From: RGIG9041 sp045593905
GTDB taxonomy: Bacteria > Bacillota > Clostridia > Oscillospirales > QAKW01
Direction of reading: 5' to 3'
DNA length: 64,000 bases
Assembly: GCA_045593905.1 (NCBI GenBank)
Contig: JAZNXL010000014.1
Span: forward strand, 30,488 to 94,487
In this document: positions 52,130-60,513 of the stretch, piece after piece
Layout: the number at the start of each line of letters is the position of its first letter
How positions within the stretch are numbered: the first letter of the stretch is position 1
Program-made: the position numbers and the translations under genes
The notes under the pieces: generated by a model
What the model was told of the DNA's origin: nothing
Database searches by the model: none
Seen by the model: only the letters and a program-made list of their open reading frames with translations

Positions 52130-53434
52130 ATGAGAAACGACGGACGACAAAACAATCAAAACCGTAAAATTAAAGTATTAAAAGACTATACAATTCACGC
52201 CGAGGGCAGTGTTTTATACTGTCAGGGCAATACCAAGGTGCTTTGTAACGCAACAGTCGAGGACCGCGTTCCGCCCCACGTTTTAGGTACAGGTCGCGGT
52301 TGGGTTACTGCCGAGTATTCAATGCTCCCAAGGGCAACCTCTACCCGCAACTCGCGTGATATTTCAAAGCTTAAAATGTCACCGCGCTCAACCGAAATTC
52401 AGCGTCTTATAGGCAGGTCGCTTCGCGGCGCTGTTGACCTTGAAAAATTAGGCGAACGCAGTATTGTAATCGACTGCGACGTTATTCAGGCCGACGGCGG
52501 TACTCGCTGCGCATCAATAACAGGCGGCTTTATTGCTCTCGCACTTGCCGTTAAAAAGCTTATGGCTGACGGTGTTATTACTCAAAACCCCATAACCAAA
52601 CAGGTTGCGGCGCTTTCGGTAGGCATTGTTGATGGCACACCTGTTGCCGACCTTTGCTACGAGGAGGATTGCCGCGCCGAAACCGATATGAACGTTATTA
52701 TGACATCAAACGGCGGTTTTGTTGAGGTACAGGGCACAGCCGAGGGCGATGAGTTATCACGTGAACAACTCAACACTCTTTTAGACCTTGCATCAGACAG
52801 TATGAACGAGTTATTTATGCGCCAACGTCTTGCGCTTGACGATACACTTAAAAACACCTTTGTTATTGCAACCAATAACGCACACAAGGTAGAAGAATTT
52901 AATAAAATATTTGCAACACTTGGTCTTAAGGCTACAACACCAAAGGCACTTGGCTTTTACTGTGACCCCGAAGAAAACGGCTCGACCTTTAAAGAAAACT
53001 CAATGATAAAGGCAAAGGCGGTTTACGATATGTGCGGACTCCCCACCGTTGCCGACGACAGCGGACTTTGTGTTGATGCTCTTGACGGTGCACCGGGTAT
53101 ATACTCTGCTCGTTACGGCGGCGATATTACCGACCCTGAGCGTGTAGACTTTTTGCTTAAAAACTTAAACGGCAAAGCCGATAAAAGCGCGCACTTTACC
53201 TGCGCCATCGCGTGTGTTATGTCCGATGACAACGCCTTTTGCGTAAGCGCTGATGTAAACGGCAAAATTATTGACACTCCGGCAGGTGAGGGTGGCTTTG
53301 GTTACGACCCCGTGTTTGTACCCGACGGCTTTAACGAGACGTTTTCTGAGATGTCAGCCGAGCAAAAAAATAAGATTAGTCACAGAGCACTTGCTCTTAA
53401 AAAATTCGCCGAAAGAATTAAGGAGAATGTATAA
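52130..53434 (+). CDS. Fusion of RNase PH and XTP/dITP pyrophosphatase (RdgB/HAM1)
   Basis: 434 residues. Residues 1 to about 240 are RNase PH, the phosphate-dependent 3' exoribonuclease that trims tRNA (GRGWVTAEYSMLPRAT, DCDVIQADGGTRCASITG). Residues about 242-434 are RdgB/HAM1, which hydrolyses ITP and XTP (VIATNNAHKVEEF, VADDSGLCVDALDG, GFGYDPVF, SHRALAL). No stop or frameshift lies between them. ATG 52130 with SD TTGGAGAA is used; an in-frame TTG four codons earlier is not. In many bacteria these are adjacent genes. Confidence 0.93.
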   Translation: MRNDGRQNNQNRKIKVLKDYTIHAEGSVLYCQGNTKVLCNATVEDRVPPHVLGTGRGWVTAEYSMLPRATSTRNSRDISKLKMSPRSTEIQRLIGRSLRGAVDLEKLGERSIVIDCDVIQADGGTRCASITGGFIALALAVKKLMADGVITQNPITKQVAALSVGIVDGTPVADLCYEEDCRAETDMNVIMTSNGGFVEVQGTAEGDELSREQLNTLLDLASDSMNELFMRQRLALDDTLKNTFVIATNNAHKVEEFNKIFATLGLKATTPKALGFYCDPEENGSTFKENSMIKAKAVYDMCGLPTVADDSGLCVDALDGAPGIYSARYGGDITDPERVDFLLKNLNGKADKSAHFTCAIACVMSDDNAFCVSADVNGKIIDTPAGEGGFGYDPVFVPDGFNETFSEMSAEQKNKISHRALALKKFAERIKENV

Positions 53435-53718
53435 TGCTTACAAGTAAACAACGCGCAAAACTTCGCGGTATCGCATCAACCGAGGATACAATTTTTCAGC
53501 TCGGCAAAGGCGGTATTACCGAAAACTTTATAAAATCAGTTAACGACGCACTCGAGGCGCGCGAGCTTATTAAGTTCAGAGTTCTCGAAAGCGCACTCGT
53601 TCACCCCAAAGAAATTGCAGGCGAGGTAGCCGAGGCTACAAACTCAATTGTTGTAACAGTAATTGGCTCAAAGGTGGTTTTATACCGCAAGGGCGAGAAT
53701 AATAAATACGAAATATGA
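53434..53718 (+). CDS. yhbY: YhbY family RNA-binding protein (CRM domain)
   Basis: 94 residues, a single CRS1-YhbY domain (LTSKQRAKLRGIAS, FQLGKGGI, and ELIKFRVLES). It associates with pre-50S particles in other bacteria. It overlaps the upstream fusion gene by 3 bases (TAATG) and the next gene by 4 (ATGA). Confidence 0.92.
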   Translation: MLTSKQRAKLRGIASTEDTIFQLGKGGITENFIKSVNDALEARELIKFRVLESALVHPKEIAGEVAEATNSIVVTVIGSKVVLYRKGENNKYEI

Positions 53719-54797
53719 TTAAAACAGTTGTATTCGGCGGCACATTTGCACCTGCACACGCGGGCCATAAAAACCTTTTAAAATCGGTTATGGCTCACGG
53801 CTACGACAGGGCAATTGTTATCCCCGATAAAATACCACCGCACAAATCGCGCGATGTTAAAACCGACGACTTTTCAGAGCGACTTGAGGCTGTAAAGCTT
53901 TTGTTTTGGGATATGCCAAACGTTATTGTTTCTGACATTGAAAACAAGCGCGACGGCAAAAGCTATACCGCCGATACCTTAAAGCTTTTACGGGAACAGT
54001 ATCCAGAGTATGAGCTGTATCTTTTGGTGGGTAGTGATATGCTTTTAACCATTGATAAATGGTACAATGCTGAGTATATTTTATCAACAACACCAATCAT
54101 TAGTGCCGCGCGTTCAAATGACGATGTTAAAAAAATATCCGAATATAAAAAGATACTTGAAAAAAAATATAATTGCAGTATTATATTATATGATGTAAAC
54201 GTGCTCAAACTCTCGTCAACCGAGCTACGCACACCGCTTGTTCAAAGAATTAACGAGCATAACAAAAAATATTTGTCGCCAAAGCGCCAAAACCACGTAA
54301 TAAGCGTTGCAAACTATGCCGCTTACCTTGCAAACATCCACGGTATACCTGTTTACGATGCTTACGTTGCAGCTCTCCTTCACGACTGCACAAAGCATCT
54401 TGACGACAGCGCTCAAACTGAGTATTTTGCAAAAAACAATATAACGCTCACCGACGATGAGCAAAAAAGCCCAAAAATTTGGCACCAAATCAGCGGTGCG
54501 CACTTTGCAAAAGCACACTTTGGCATTGATAATGCCGATATACTAAACGCGGTAGCTTACCACACAACAGGCAGAGAAAATATGAGCAGTCTCGAAAAAC
54601 TAATATGCCTTGCCGACTCAATTGAGCCAACACGCGACTATGACGGTGTTGAGGCTATGCGAAAGGCGGCAGAAACAAGCCTTGATACTGCACTTTTAAT
54701 GTCGCTTGAGCGACTTGTTAACTACGTTAATGAGCGCGGGCTTTATCTTAATCAACAAACACTAAAAGCTTTAAGCTTTTTAAAGGAAGGACAATAA
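53715..54797 (+). CDS. Fusion of NadD adenylyltransferase and YqeK HD phosphohydrolase
   Basis: 360 residues. Residues 1 to about 190 are nicotinate-mononucleotide adenylyltransferase (NAD synthesis), with HAGH (15-18) and SSTELR (the ISSTxIR-type motif). The usual GGTFDP loop reads GGTFAP. Residues about 191-360 are a YqeK-type HD domain (H194; H223-D224 in LLHDCTKHL; YHTTGR), a family of symmetrical Ap4A hydrolases. In most Bacillota nadD and yqeK are adjacent genes; here they are joined. Confidence 0.92.
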   Translation: MIKTVVFGGTFAPAHAGHKNLLKSVMAHGYDRAIVIPDKIPPHKSRDVKTDDFSERLEAVKLLFWDMPNVIVSDIENKRDGKSYTADTLKLLREQYPEYELYLLVGSDMLLTIDKWYNAEYILSTTPIISAARSNDDVKKISEYKKILEKKYNCSIILYDVNVLKLSSTELRTPLVQRINEHNKKYLSPKRQNHVISVANYAAYLANIHGIPVYDAYVAALLHDCTKHLDDSAQTEYFAKNNITLTDDEQKSPKIWHQISGAHFAKAHFGIDNADILNAVAYHTTGRENMSSLEKLICLADSIEPTRDYDGVEAMRKAAETSLDTALLMSLERLVNYVNERGLYLNQQTLKALSFLKEGQ

Positions 54798-54798
54798 T

Positions 54799-55167
54799 AT
54801 GGAAATTAAACAAATGCTTGATACCGTTGTTAAAACGCTCTATAGCAAAAAAGCACACGATATACAGGTGCTTAAAGTAGACGATGTTACAATTATGGCC
54901 GACTACTTTGTAATTTGCACAGGTATGTCAAATACACAAATAAAAGCCCTTGCAGGCGAGGTTGAGTTCAAACTTTCAGAGCAGGGTGTAGAGCCGCTTC
55001 ACACCGAAGGCTACGGCTCGTCAGAGTGGGTGCTTCTTGACTACGGCAGTATTATTGTTCACGTATTCTATAAAAGTGCTCGCGAATATTATAAACTTGA
55101 AAGACTTTGGGCTGACGGCACCGAGGTTGATATAACTGAATTTATTACACCGGAGGAAGAAAAGTAA
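54799..55167 (+). CDS. rsfS: Ribosomal silencing factor RsfS
   Basis: 122 residues. Iojap/RsfS pattern: DVTIMADYFVICTGMSNTQIKALA and SEWVLLDYGSIIVHVF, REYYKLERLW. It binds L14 and blocks subunit joining in starvation. It directly follows NadD-YqeK, the conserved order. Confidence 0.95.
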   Translation: MEIKQMLDTVVKTLYSKKAHDIQVLKVDDVTIMADYFVICTGMSNTQIKALAGEVEFKLSEQGVEPLHTEGYGSSEWVLLDYGSIIVHVFYKSAREYYKLERLWADGTEVDITEFITPEEEK

Positions 55168-55169
55168 AA

Positions 55170-57575
55170 ATGAGATACGATTACGCTTCAATCGAAAGCA
55201 AATGGCAAAAATACTGGGACGATAACAAATCGTTTGAGGTAAAGCTCGATAAATCAAAACCCAAATTCTACGCACTGGTAGAGTTCCCTTATCCGTCAGG
55301 ACAGGGCCTTCACGTTGGACATCCGCGTTCATACACCGCCCTCGACGTTGTTGCGCGTAAAAAACGTATGCAGGGCTACAACGTTCTTTATCCTATGGGC
55401 TGGGACGCTTTTGGTCTTCCTACCGAAAACTTTGCTATTAAAAACAAAATCCACCCCGCAATCGTAACAGCAAACAACGTTGCGCGTTTTAAATCGCAGC
55501 TTAAATCACTCGGTCTTTCGTTTGACTGGTCACGTGAGATTAACACCACCGACCCCGAGTATTATAAGTGGACACAGTGGATATTTTTGCAACTTTTCAA
55601 AAAAGGCCTTGCTTATAAAAAAGAAATGAACGTTAACTGGTGTACCTCTTGTAAGGTTGTTTTAGCAAACGAAGAGGTTGTAAACGGCACCTGTGAGCGT
55701 TGTCACAGCGAGGTTGTACATAAAGTTAAAAGCCAATGGATGCTCAAAATTACCGAGTACGCAGAGCGCCTTATTAACGACCTTGACGAGCTCGACTTTA
55801 TCGACCGCGTTAAAATTCAGCAAAAAAACTGGATAGGTAAATCAGTTGGCGCAACTGTGCGCTTTGGAACAACTGCAGGCACCGAGCTTGAGGTGTTTAC
55901 AACACGCCCCGACACACTTTTTGGCGCAACCTATATGGTAATCTCGCCCGAGCATCCGCTTATTGATAAATATGCCGACAAAATCTCAAACCTTGACGAG
56001 ATTTTAGAGTACCGTAAAAAAGCCGCTGCAAAAAGCGATTTTGAGCGTACCGAGCTTGTTAAAGAAAAAACAGGTGTTCGCATTAATGGTATCGACGGTA
56101 TTAACCCTGTAAACGATAAACAAATTCCTATTTTCATTTCAGACTATGTGCTTATGTCATACGGCACAGGCGCTATTATGGCAGTACCCGCTCACGACAC
56201 ACGCGACTGGGAGTTTGCAAAGGTGTTCAATCTTCCCATCATTGAGGTTGTTGCAGGCGGCGATGTCGAAAACGAAGCCTACACCGATGTTGAAGACGGC
56301 GTAATGGTAAACTCAGGCTTTTTAAACGGTCTCTCGGTTGCCGACGCTAAGAAAAAAATCACCGAGTTTTTAACCGAAAAAGGCTGTGGCGAGAGCAAAG
56401 TAAACTACAAGCTTCGCGACTGGGTATTCTCGCGTCAAAGATACTGGGGCGAGCCTATCCCGATTGTTCACTGCGAAAAATGCGGTTATGTAGCTATCCC
56501 CGAGTCAGAGCTTCCCTTAAAGCTCCCCGAGGTTGATAACTACGAGCCTACCGATAACGGCGAAAGCCCGCTTGCCAAAATGGAAAGCTTTGTAAACACC
56601 ACCTGTCCGCACTGCGGCGGTCCTGCAAAACGCGAGACCGACACAATGCCTCAATGGGCAGGCTCGTCATGGTACTTCCTTCGTTATATGGACCCCGACA
56701 ACAAAGACGCTCTTGCATCAAAAGAAGCAATCGAGTATTGGGGACCTGTTGATTGGTACAACGGCGGTATGGAGCATACAACACTCCACCTTCTTTACTC
56801 ACGCTTCTGGCATAAGTTCCTTTACGACATCGGCGTTGTTCCTACAAAAGAGCCGTATGCAAAGCGTACCTCACACGGTATGATTTTGGGTGAGAACGGC
56901 GAAAAGATGAGTAAGTCACGCGGTAACGTTGTAAACCCCGACGAGATTGTAAAAGACTACGGTGCCGACACAATGCGTCTTTACGAAATGTTTATTGGCG
57001 ACTTTGAAAAGAGCGCACCCTGGAACACATCAAGCATTAAGGGCTGTAAACGCTTTTTAGAAAGAACAATGTCGCTTATGGATATGCTTTCAAATGACAG
57101 CGGTATTACAAAAGAGCTCGAGCGTTCCTTCCACGTAACCATTAAAAAGGTAACAAACGATATTGATGCGCTTAAGTTCAACACCGCTCTTGCAGCACTT
57201 ATGTCGCTTATTAACGATATTTACGAAAAAGGCAGTATCACACGCGACGAGCTTAAAATATTTATTACAATGCTTTGCCCGTTTGCTCCCCACCTTTGTG
57301 AAGAAATGTGGAGTATGGCAGGCTTTGAGGGTGATATGACCTACGCTCCCTGGCCGGAGTATGACGAGTCAAAAACAGTGCTCGACCAAATTGAAATTGC
57401 AGTTCAGATTATGGGTAAAGTACGCGGCAAGCTCGTTATACCTGCCGAGGCTACCGAAAATGACGTTATGGCTGCAGTAAAAGCCGACGACAAGCTCTCG
57501 TCAATGCTCGAAGGCAAACAAATAATAAAAACAATATACGTAAAAGGCAAACTTTTAAATATTGTTGCTAAATAA
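55170..57575 (+). CDS. leuS: Leucyl-tRNA synthetase
   Basis: 801 residues. Class I motifs HVGH (48-51 in PYPSGQGLHVGH) and KMSKS (579-583). The CP1 editing domain that hydrolyses mischarged tRNA is present (about 220-400, TTRPDTLFGATYMV). A zinc-like knuckle CTSC..CERC is visible around 165-180, and the anticodon-binding domain follows. It begins 2 bases after the rsfS stop. The last gene of the ftsY-leuS run. Confidence 0.97.
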   Translation: MRYDYASIESKWQKYWDDNKSFEVKLDKSKPKFYALVEFPYPSGQGLHVGHPRSYTALDVVARKKRMQGYNVLYPMGWDAFGLPTENFAIKNKIHPAIVTANNVARFKSQLKSLGLSFDWSREINTTDPEYYKWTQWIFLQLFKKGLAYKKEMNVNWCTSCKVVLANEEVVNGTCERCHSEVVHKVKSQWMLKITEYAERLINDLDELDFIDRVKIQQKNWIGKSVGATVRFGTTAGTELEVFTTRPDTLFGATYMVISPEHPLIDKYADKISNLDEILEYRKKAAAKSDFERTELVKEKTGVRINGIDGINPVNDKQIPIFISDYVLMSYGTGAIMAVPAHDTRDWEFAKVFNLPIIEVVAGGDVENEAYTDVEDGVMVNSGFLNGLSVADAKKKITEFLTEKGCGESKVNYKLRDWVFSRQRYWGEPIPIVHCEKCGYVAIPESELPLKLPEVDNYEPTDNGESPLAKMESFVNTTCPHCGGPAKRETDTMPQWAGSSWYFLRYMDPDNKDALASKEAIEYWGPVDWYNGGMEHTTLHLLYSRFWHKFLYDIGVVPTKEPYAKRTSHGMILGENGEKMSKSRGNVVNPDEIVKDYGADTMRLYEMFIGDFEKSAPWNTSSIKGCKRFLERTMSLMDMLSNDSGITKELERSFHVTIKKVTNDIDALKFNTALAALMSLINDIYEKGSITRDELKIFITMLCPFAPHLCEEMWSMAGFEGDMTYAPWPEYDESKTVLDQIEIAVQIMGKVRGKLVIPAEATENDVMAAVKADDKLSSMLEGKQIIKTIYVKGKLLNIVAK

Positions 57576-57580
57576 CATTA

Positions 57581-57606
57581 AAAAAAGCCCGAAAGGGCTT
57601 TTTTTA
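57581..57606 (+). terminator. Terminator of leuS
   Basis: AAAAAAGCCC / GGGCTTTTTT with a GAAA tetraloop and T-tract. Confidence 0.92.
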
Positions 57607-57609
57607 TTA

Positions 57610-57638
57610 TTGCAATTTTTAAAAAAATATTGTATAAT
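57610..57638 (+). promoter_or_regulatory. Sigma-A promoter of the carD-like gene
   Basis: TTGCAA (57610-57615), 17 A/T-rich bases and TATAAT (57633-57638). The 5' leader of about 85 nt that follows holds two hairpins, GCGCAA/TTGCGC (57670-57685) and CAGTA/TACTG (57690-57708, followed by four Ts). Confidence 0.8.
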
Positions 57639-57730
57639 TTAGGTAATATATGTTGCAAAAACCAAGGCGGCGCAAAGGTTTGCGCTGTTCAGTATCTAAC
57701 AAGTACTGTTTTACGAAATGGAGTTGAAAA

Positions 57731-58201
57731 GTGTTTAAAATCGGACAAAGTATAGTTTATCCCATGCATGGTGCAGGCGTAATCGAAGACGTTATTACCA
57801 AAACTGTTGCAAATAACCAGCTTGAGTACTATCAGGTAAAAATCAACACGGGTAATATTAATCTTTTAGTGCCTGTTAAAAGTACGGGGGTATCTATGCG
57901 CTGTGTTTGCAGTTTAGACGATGCAAACAAGGTGATTTGCGAGTTTTCAAACCTTTTTACCCAAACCGACGTACCTTGGAACAAACGCTATAAATCAAAC
58001 ATCGAACGCTTAAAAACAGGTGAGCTTTTTGAGGTTGCAGGTGTGTTTTGTGACCTTGTTATCCGCGAAAAAACACACGGTCTTTCAACAAGCGACCGCA
58101 AAATGTTTGTGCTTACAAAAAACATTTTGTGTTCAGAACTTGCCTGCGCACTTAACACAACTGCAGACGAGGTGTTTGAAAAACTTTTACAAACAGTTTA
58201 A
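57731..58201 (+). CDS. CarD/CdnL-type RNA polymerase-binding regulator
   Basis: 156 residues from GTG (FKIGQSIVYPMHGAGVIEDV), SD TGGAGTTGA. The N-terminal RID (TRCF-like Tudor) domain binds RNA polymerase beta, and the helical C-terminal domain (about 65-156) would contact promoter DNA upstream of the -10. CarD proteins adjust open-complex stability, chiefly at rRNA promoters; a probable rRNA promoter lies 6 kb downstream. Confidence 0.9.
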   Translation: MFKIGQSIVYPMHGAGVIEDVITKTVANNQLEYYQVKINTGNINLLVPVKSTGVSMRCVCSLDDANKVICEFSNLFTQTDVPWNKRYKSNIERLKTGELFEVAGVFCDLVIREKTHGLSTSDRKMFVLTKNILCSELACALNTTADEVFEKLLQTV

Positions 58202-58207
58202 AAAAAT

Positions 58208-58234
58208 GCCGTGCTAAATCGCACGGCTTGTTTT
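58208..58234 (+). terminator. Terminator of the carD-like gene
   Basis: GCCGTGC / GCACGGC with loop TAAATC, then TTGTTTTA. The T-run is broken, so it may be leaky and let transcription reach ispDF, for which no separate promoter is seen. Confidence 0.65.
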
Positions 58235-58249
58235 ATTAGGAGATAGTTT

Positions 58250-59401
58250 ATGTTGCACACAGTAACCGCAGTAATCGTTTCGGCAGGCTCGTCATCGCGT
58301 ATGCAGGGAACCGATAAAATCTTTTCGACCATTGCAGGCGTGCCTGTAATTGCAAAAACGTTACTCGCTTTTCAAAACTGTAGCGAGATAACCGAAATTG
58401 TGGTTGTTACAAAACCAGAGAACAACCAAAAAATAACCGAGATTTGTAACGAGTACGGCATTTCAAAGCTCAAAACAATATGCGAGGGCGGTGCTATGCG
58501 TTCGGGCAGCGTTTTAAACGGTATAAAAAACGCAAGGGGCGAGTTTGTTGCAATATCCGACGGTGCGCGCCCGCTTGTTACCCCTGAACTTATACAAAAA
58601 ACCTGTAATGCCGCGTTTGAGTACGGTGCTGCGGCCCCCGGGGTTGTGGTTGCCGACACTTTAAAAAGGGTTAATGCCGATAATATAATCGAAACTACTG
58701 TCGACCGCAAAAATATAGTATATATTCAAACCCCGCAGGTGTTTAAAAAGAAAGAATACCAGCAAAAGCTTATTGACGCCACAGCGCTCGATGTTGAGTT
58801 TACCGACGACTGCTCGGTGTGGGAGTATTTTGGCGGTAATGTTAAGGTTGTTGAGGGCGATAAAAACAACATTAAAATAACCTACCCACAGGATATTTCA
58901 TTTTGCGAAAGGTTGATTTTAAATATGCAGGTAAAAATCGGTCACGGTTACGACGTACACCGTTTTAAAGAGGGCAGGGAGCTTTGGCTTTGCTGTCAAA
59001 AAATAGACTACCAAATGGGGCTTGACGGCCACTCTGATGCCGACGTTGCAGTCCACGCGCTTGCTGACGCGCTTTTGGGTGCCGCCACTCTTGGCGATAT
59101 AGGTAAGCATTTTCCCGATACCGACCCTGCCTATAAAGGTATGTCGGGCACAAAGCTTGTTACCGAGGTTTATAATCTTGTTTCAAAAGACTACGTTATA
59201 GGCAACTGCGATATTACAATAATTGCGCAAAAGCCAAAACTTGCGCCGTATATTGACGATATGCGAAAATCAGTTGCAAACGTTTTAAAAACCGATGTTA
59301 CAAACGTAAGCATTAAAGCCACCACCGAAGAAGGCCTTGGCTTTACAGGTGAGCTTTTAGGTATCCGCGCTCACGCCGTTTGTACACTCTATAAAAAATA
59401 A
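58250..59401 (+). CDS. ispDF: Bifunctional IspD-IspF (MEP cytidylyltransferase / MECDP synthase)
   Basis: 383 residues. IspD occupies 1 to about 225 (VIVSAGSSSRMQGTDKIFS, ISDGARPLVT) and IspF 226-383 (KIGHGYDVHRF, LDGHSDADVAVHALADALL, TTEEGLGFTGE). They catalyse two non-consecutive steps of the non-mevalonate isoprenoid pathway; IspE, the step between, is at 5.8 kb. The IspF metal ligands (D and H in GYDVH, H in GHSDAD) are present, but the usual GG after LIL is CC (LWLCCQKI). SD TAGGAGAT. Confidence 0.95.
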   Translation: MLHTVTAVIVSAGSSSRMQGTDKIFSTIAGVPVIAKTLLAFQNCSEITEIVVVTKPENNQKITEICNEYGISKLKTICEGGAMRSGSVLNGIKNARGEFVAISDGARPLVTPELIQKTCNAAFEYGAAAPGVVVADTLKRVNADNIIETTVDRKNIVYIQTPQVFKKKEYQQKLIDATALDVEFTDDCSVWEYFGGNVKVVEGDKNNIKITYPQDISFCERLILNMQVKIGHGYDVHRFKEGRELWLCCQKIDYQMGLDGHSDADVAVHALADALLGAATLGDIGKHFPDTDPAYKGMSGTKLVTEVYNLVSKDYVIGNCDITIIAQKPKLAPYIDDMRKSVANVLKTDVTNVSIKATTEEGLGFTGELLGIRAHAVCTLYKK

Positions 59402-59404
59402 ATA

Positions 59405-59435
59405 AAAAAGCCTTACCGAATTGGTAAGGCTTTTT
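59405..59435. terminator. Bidirectional terminator between ispDF and rpsU
   Basis: AAAAGCCTTACC / GGTAAGGCTTTT with loop GAATT, T-rich on both outer sides, between convergent genes. Confidence 0.9.
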
Positions 59436-59460
59436 AAGTACGATAAAATAGAGTCAGAGA

Positions 59461-59634
59461 TTAATATTTGCGCTTTCTTGCAGCTTCTGACTTTTTCTTT
59501 CTCTTTACGCTGGGCTTTTCATAGTGCTCTCTTTTTCTGATTTCAGAAAGAACGCCTGATTTTGCGCATTGTCTTTTAAATCTTCTTAATGCACTATCTA
59601 AAGACTCATTTTCCTTAATGCGGATTTCTGCCAT
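59461..59634 (-). CDS. rpsU: 30S ribosomal protein S21
   Basis: 57 residues, MAEIRIKENESLDSALRRFK and a very basic C-terminus (KRKKKSEAARKRKY). It sits near the 3' end of 16S rRNA and helps initiation. The ATG at 59634 with SD GGAGGG is chosen over an upstream in-frame ATG. The 5' leader has a TCTATG/CATAGA hairpin. Monocistronic, unlike Enterobacteria where it heads the sigma operon. Confidence 0.96.
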   Translation of the reverse strand: MAEIRIKENESLDSALRRFKRQCAKSGVLSEIRKREHYEKPSVKRKKKSEAARKRKY

Positions 59635-59698
59635 GGTTGTTTCCCTCCCTCCGCTGTTTAACACGAACTGTCTATGCTTGTACATAGATACAAAAATT

Positions 59699-59727
59699 AT
59701 TATAGCTAAACCATTAAAAAAAGTCAA
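59699..59727 (-). promoter_or_regulatory. Sigma-A promoter of rpsU
   Basis: On the minus strand TTGACT (59727-59722), 17 bases and TATAAT (59704-59699), 65 bases before the rpsU ATG. The -35 overlaps the coaX terminator. Confidence 0.88.
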
Positions 59728-59757
59728 GACCAAAAACAATTTTTTTATTGGTTCTTG
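59715..59757 (-). terminator. Terminator of coaX, overlapping the rpsU -35
   Basis: On the minus strand CAAGAACCAA pairs with TTGGTCTTG (one bulged A), followed by ACTTTTTTT. The 5' arm includes the last coaX codons. The 3' arm and T-run are also the -35 region of the rpsU promoter. Confidence 0.7.
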
Positions 59758-60509
59758 TTATAAATTAACACAAGTCCTTTAAGCAATAACTCGTCGTCAA
59801 GTATAAGCTCGCTTTTGCAAAGGGGAGCTACAAGCCCTGCAAGTCCGCCCGTTGCAATAACGGTGCATTTTTGACCCTGCTCGGCTTCAATTCGCTCAAC
59901 AATACCGTCAATAGCCGATGCGGTTGCGTACATAATACCGCTCTTTAAACAGTCAACCGTGTTTGTGCCGATTACCTTTTTGGGAATATCGTAGCTAAAG
60001 CGCGGAAGCTGTGAAGTGTTTTTTACAAGTGCCTCAGTCGATACCGACATACCTGTTGTAATAAGACCGCCGAGGTAGTTTTTGTTTTTATCAATTACCG
60101 AAAAGGTTGTTGCAGTACCCATATCAATTACAATTTGGGGGCAGGGGTAAAGGGTTGTTGATGCAACCGCGTCAACAACAAGGTCGCTGCCAAGCTGTGC
60201 AGGGTTGTCAATTTTAATAGAAAGCCCTGTTTTTATTCCGGGACCTACTACAAGCGGTGTCACACCGCAGTATTTTTTAATAGCGTTTTTAACGGTTGCG
60301 GTAACCTGCGGCACAACCGACGATATAATAGCGCCACTAATGTCGTCAGGCTTTATACCGTTTATGTTAAGCGCAGTTTGTACAGTTACCGCATACTCAA
60401 GGTCGGTTGCGGTTCTGTTTGTTGATACGCGCTCTTTAAATATAATATTGTTGTTTTTTGAGCAACCAATAACAATGTTGGTGTTGCCAATGTCAATACA
60501 TAAAATCAT
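59745..60509 (-). CDS. coaX: Type III pantothenate kinase
   Basis: 254 residues of the CoaX/Baf family. CIDIGNTNIVIG (phosphate loop), QLGSDLVVDAVAS and VIDMGTATTFSVID are the ASKHA-type motifs. It performs the first step of coenzyme A synthesis without feedback by CoA. The adjacent S component gene suggests linked pantothenate uptake. Confidence 0.95.
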   Translation of the reverse strand: MILCIDIGNTNIVIGCSKNNNIIFKERVSTNRTATDLEYAVTVQTALNINGIKPDDISGAIISSVVPQVTATVKNAIKKYCGVTPLVVGPGIKTGLSIKIDNPAQLGSDLVVDAVASTTLYPCPQIVIDMGTATTFSVIDKNKNYLGGLITTGMSVSTEALVKNTSQLPRFSYDIPKKVIGTNTVDCLKSGIMYATASAIDGIVERIEAEQGQKCTVIATGGLAGLVAPLCKSELILDDELLLKGLVLIYNKNQ

Positions 60510-60513
60510 TTAA

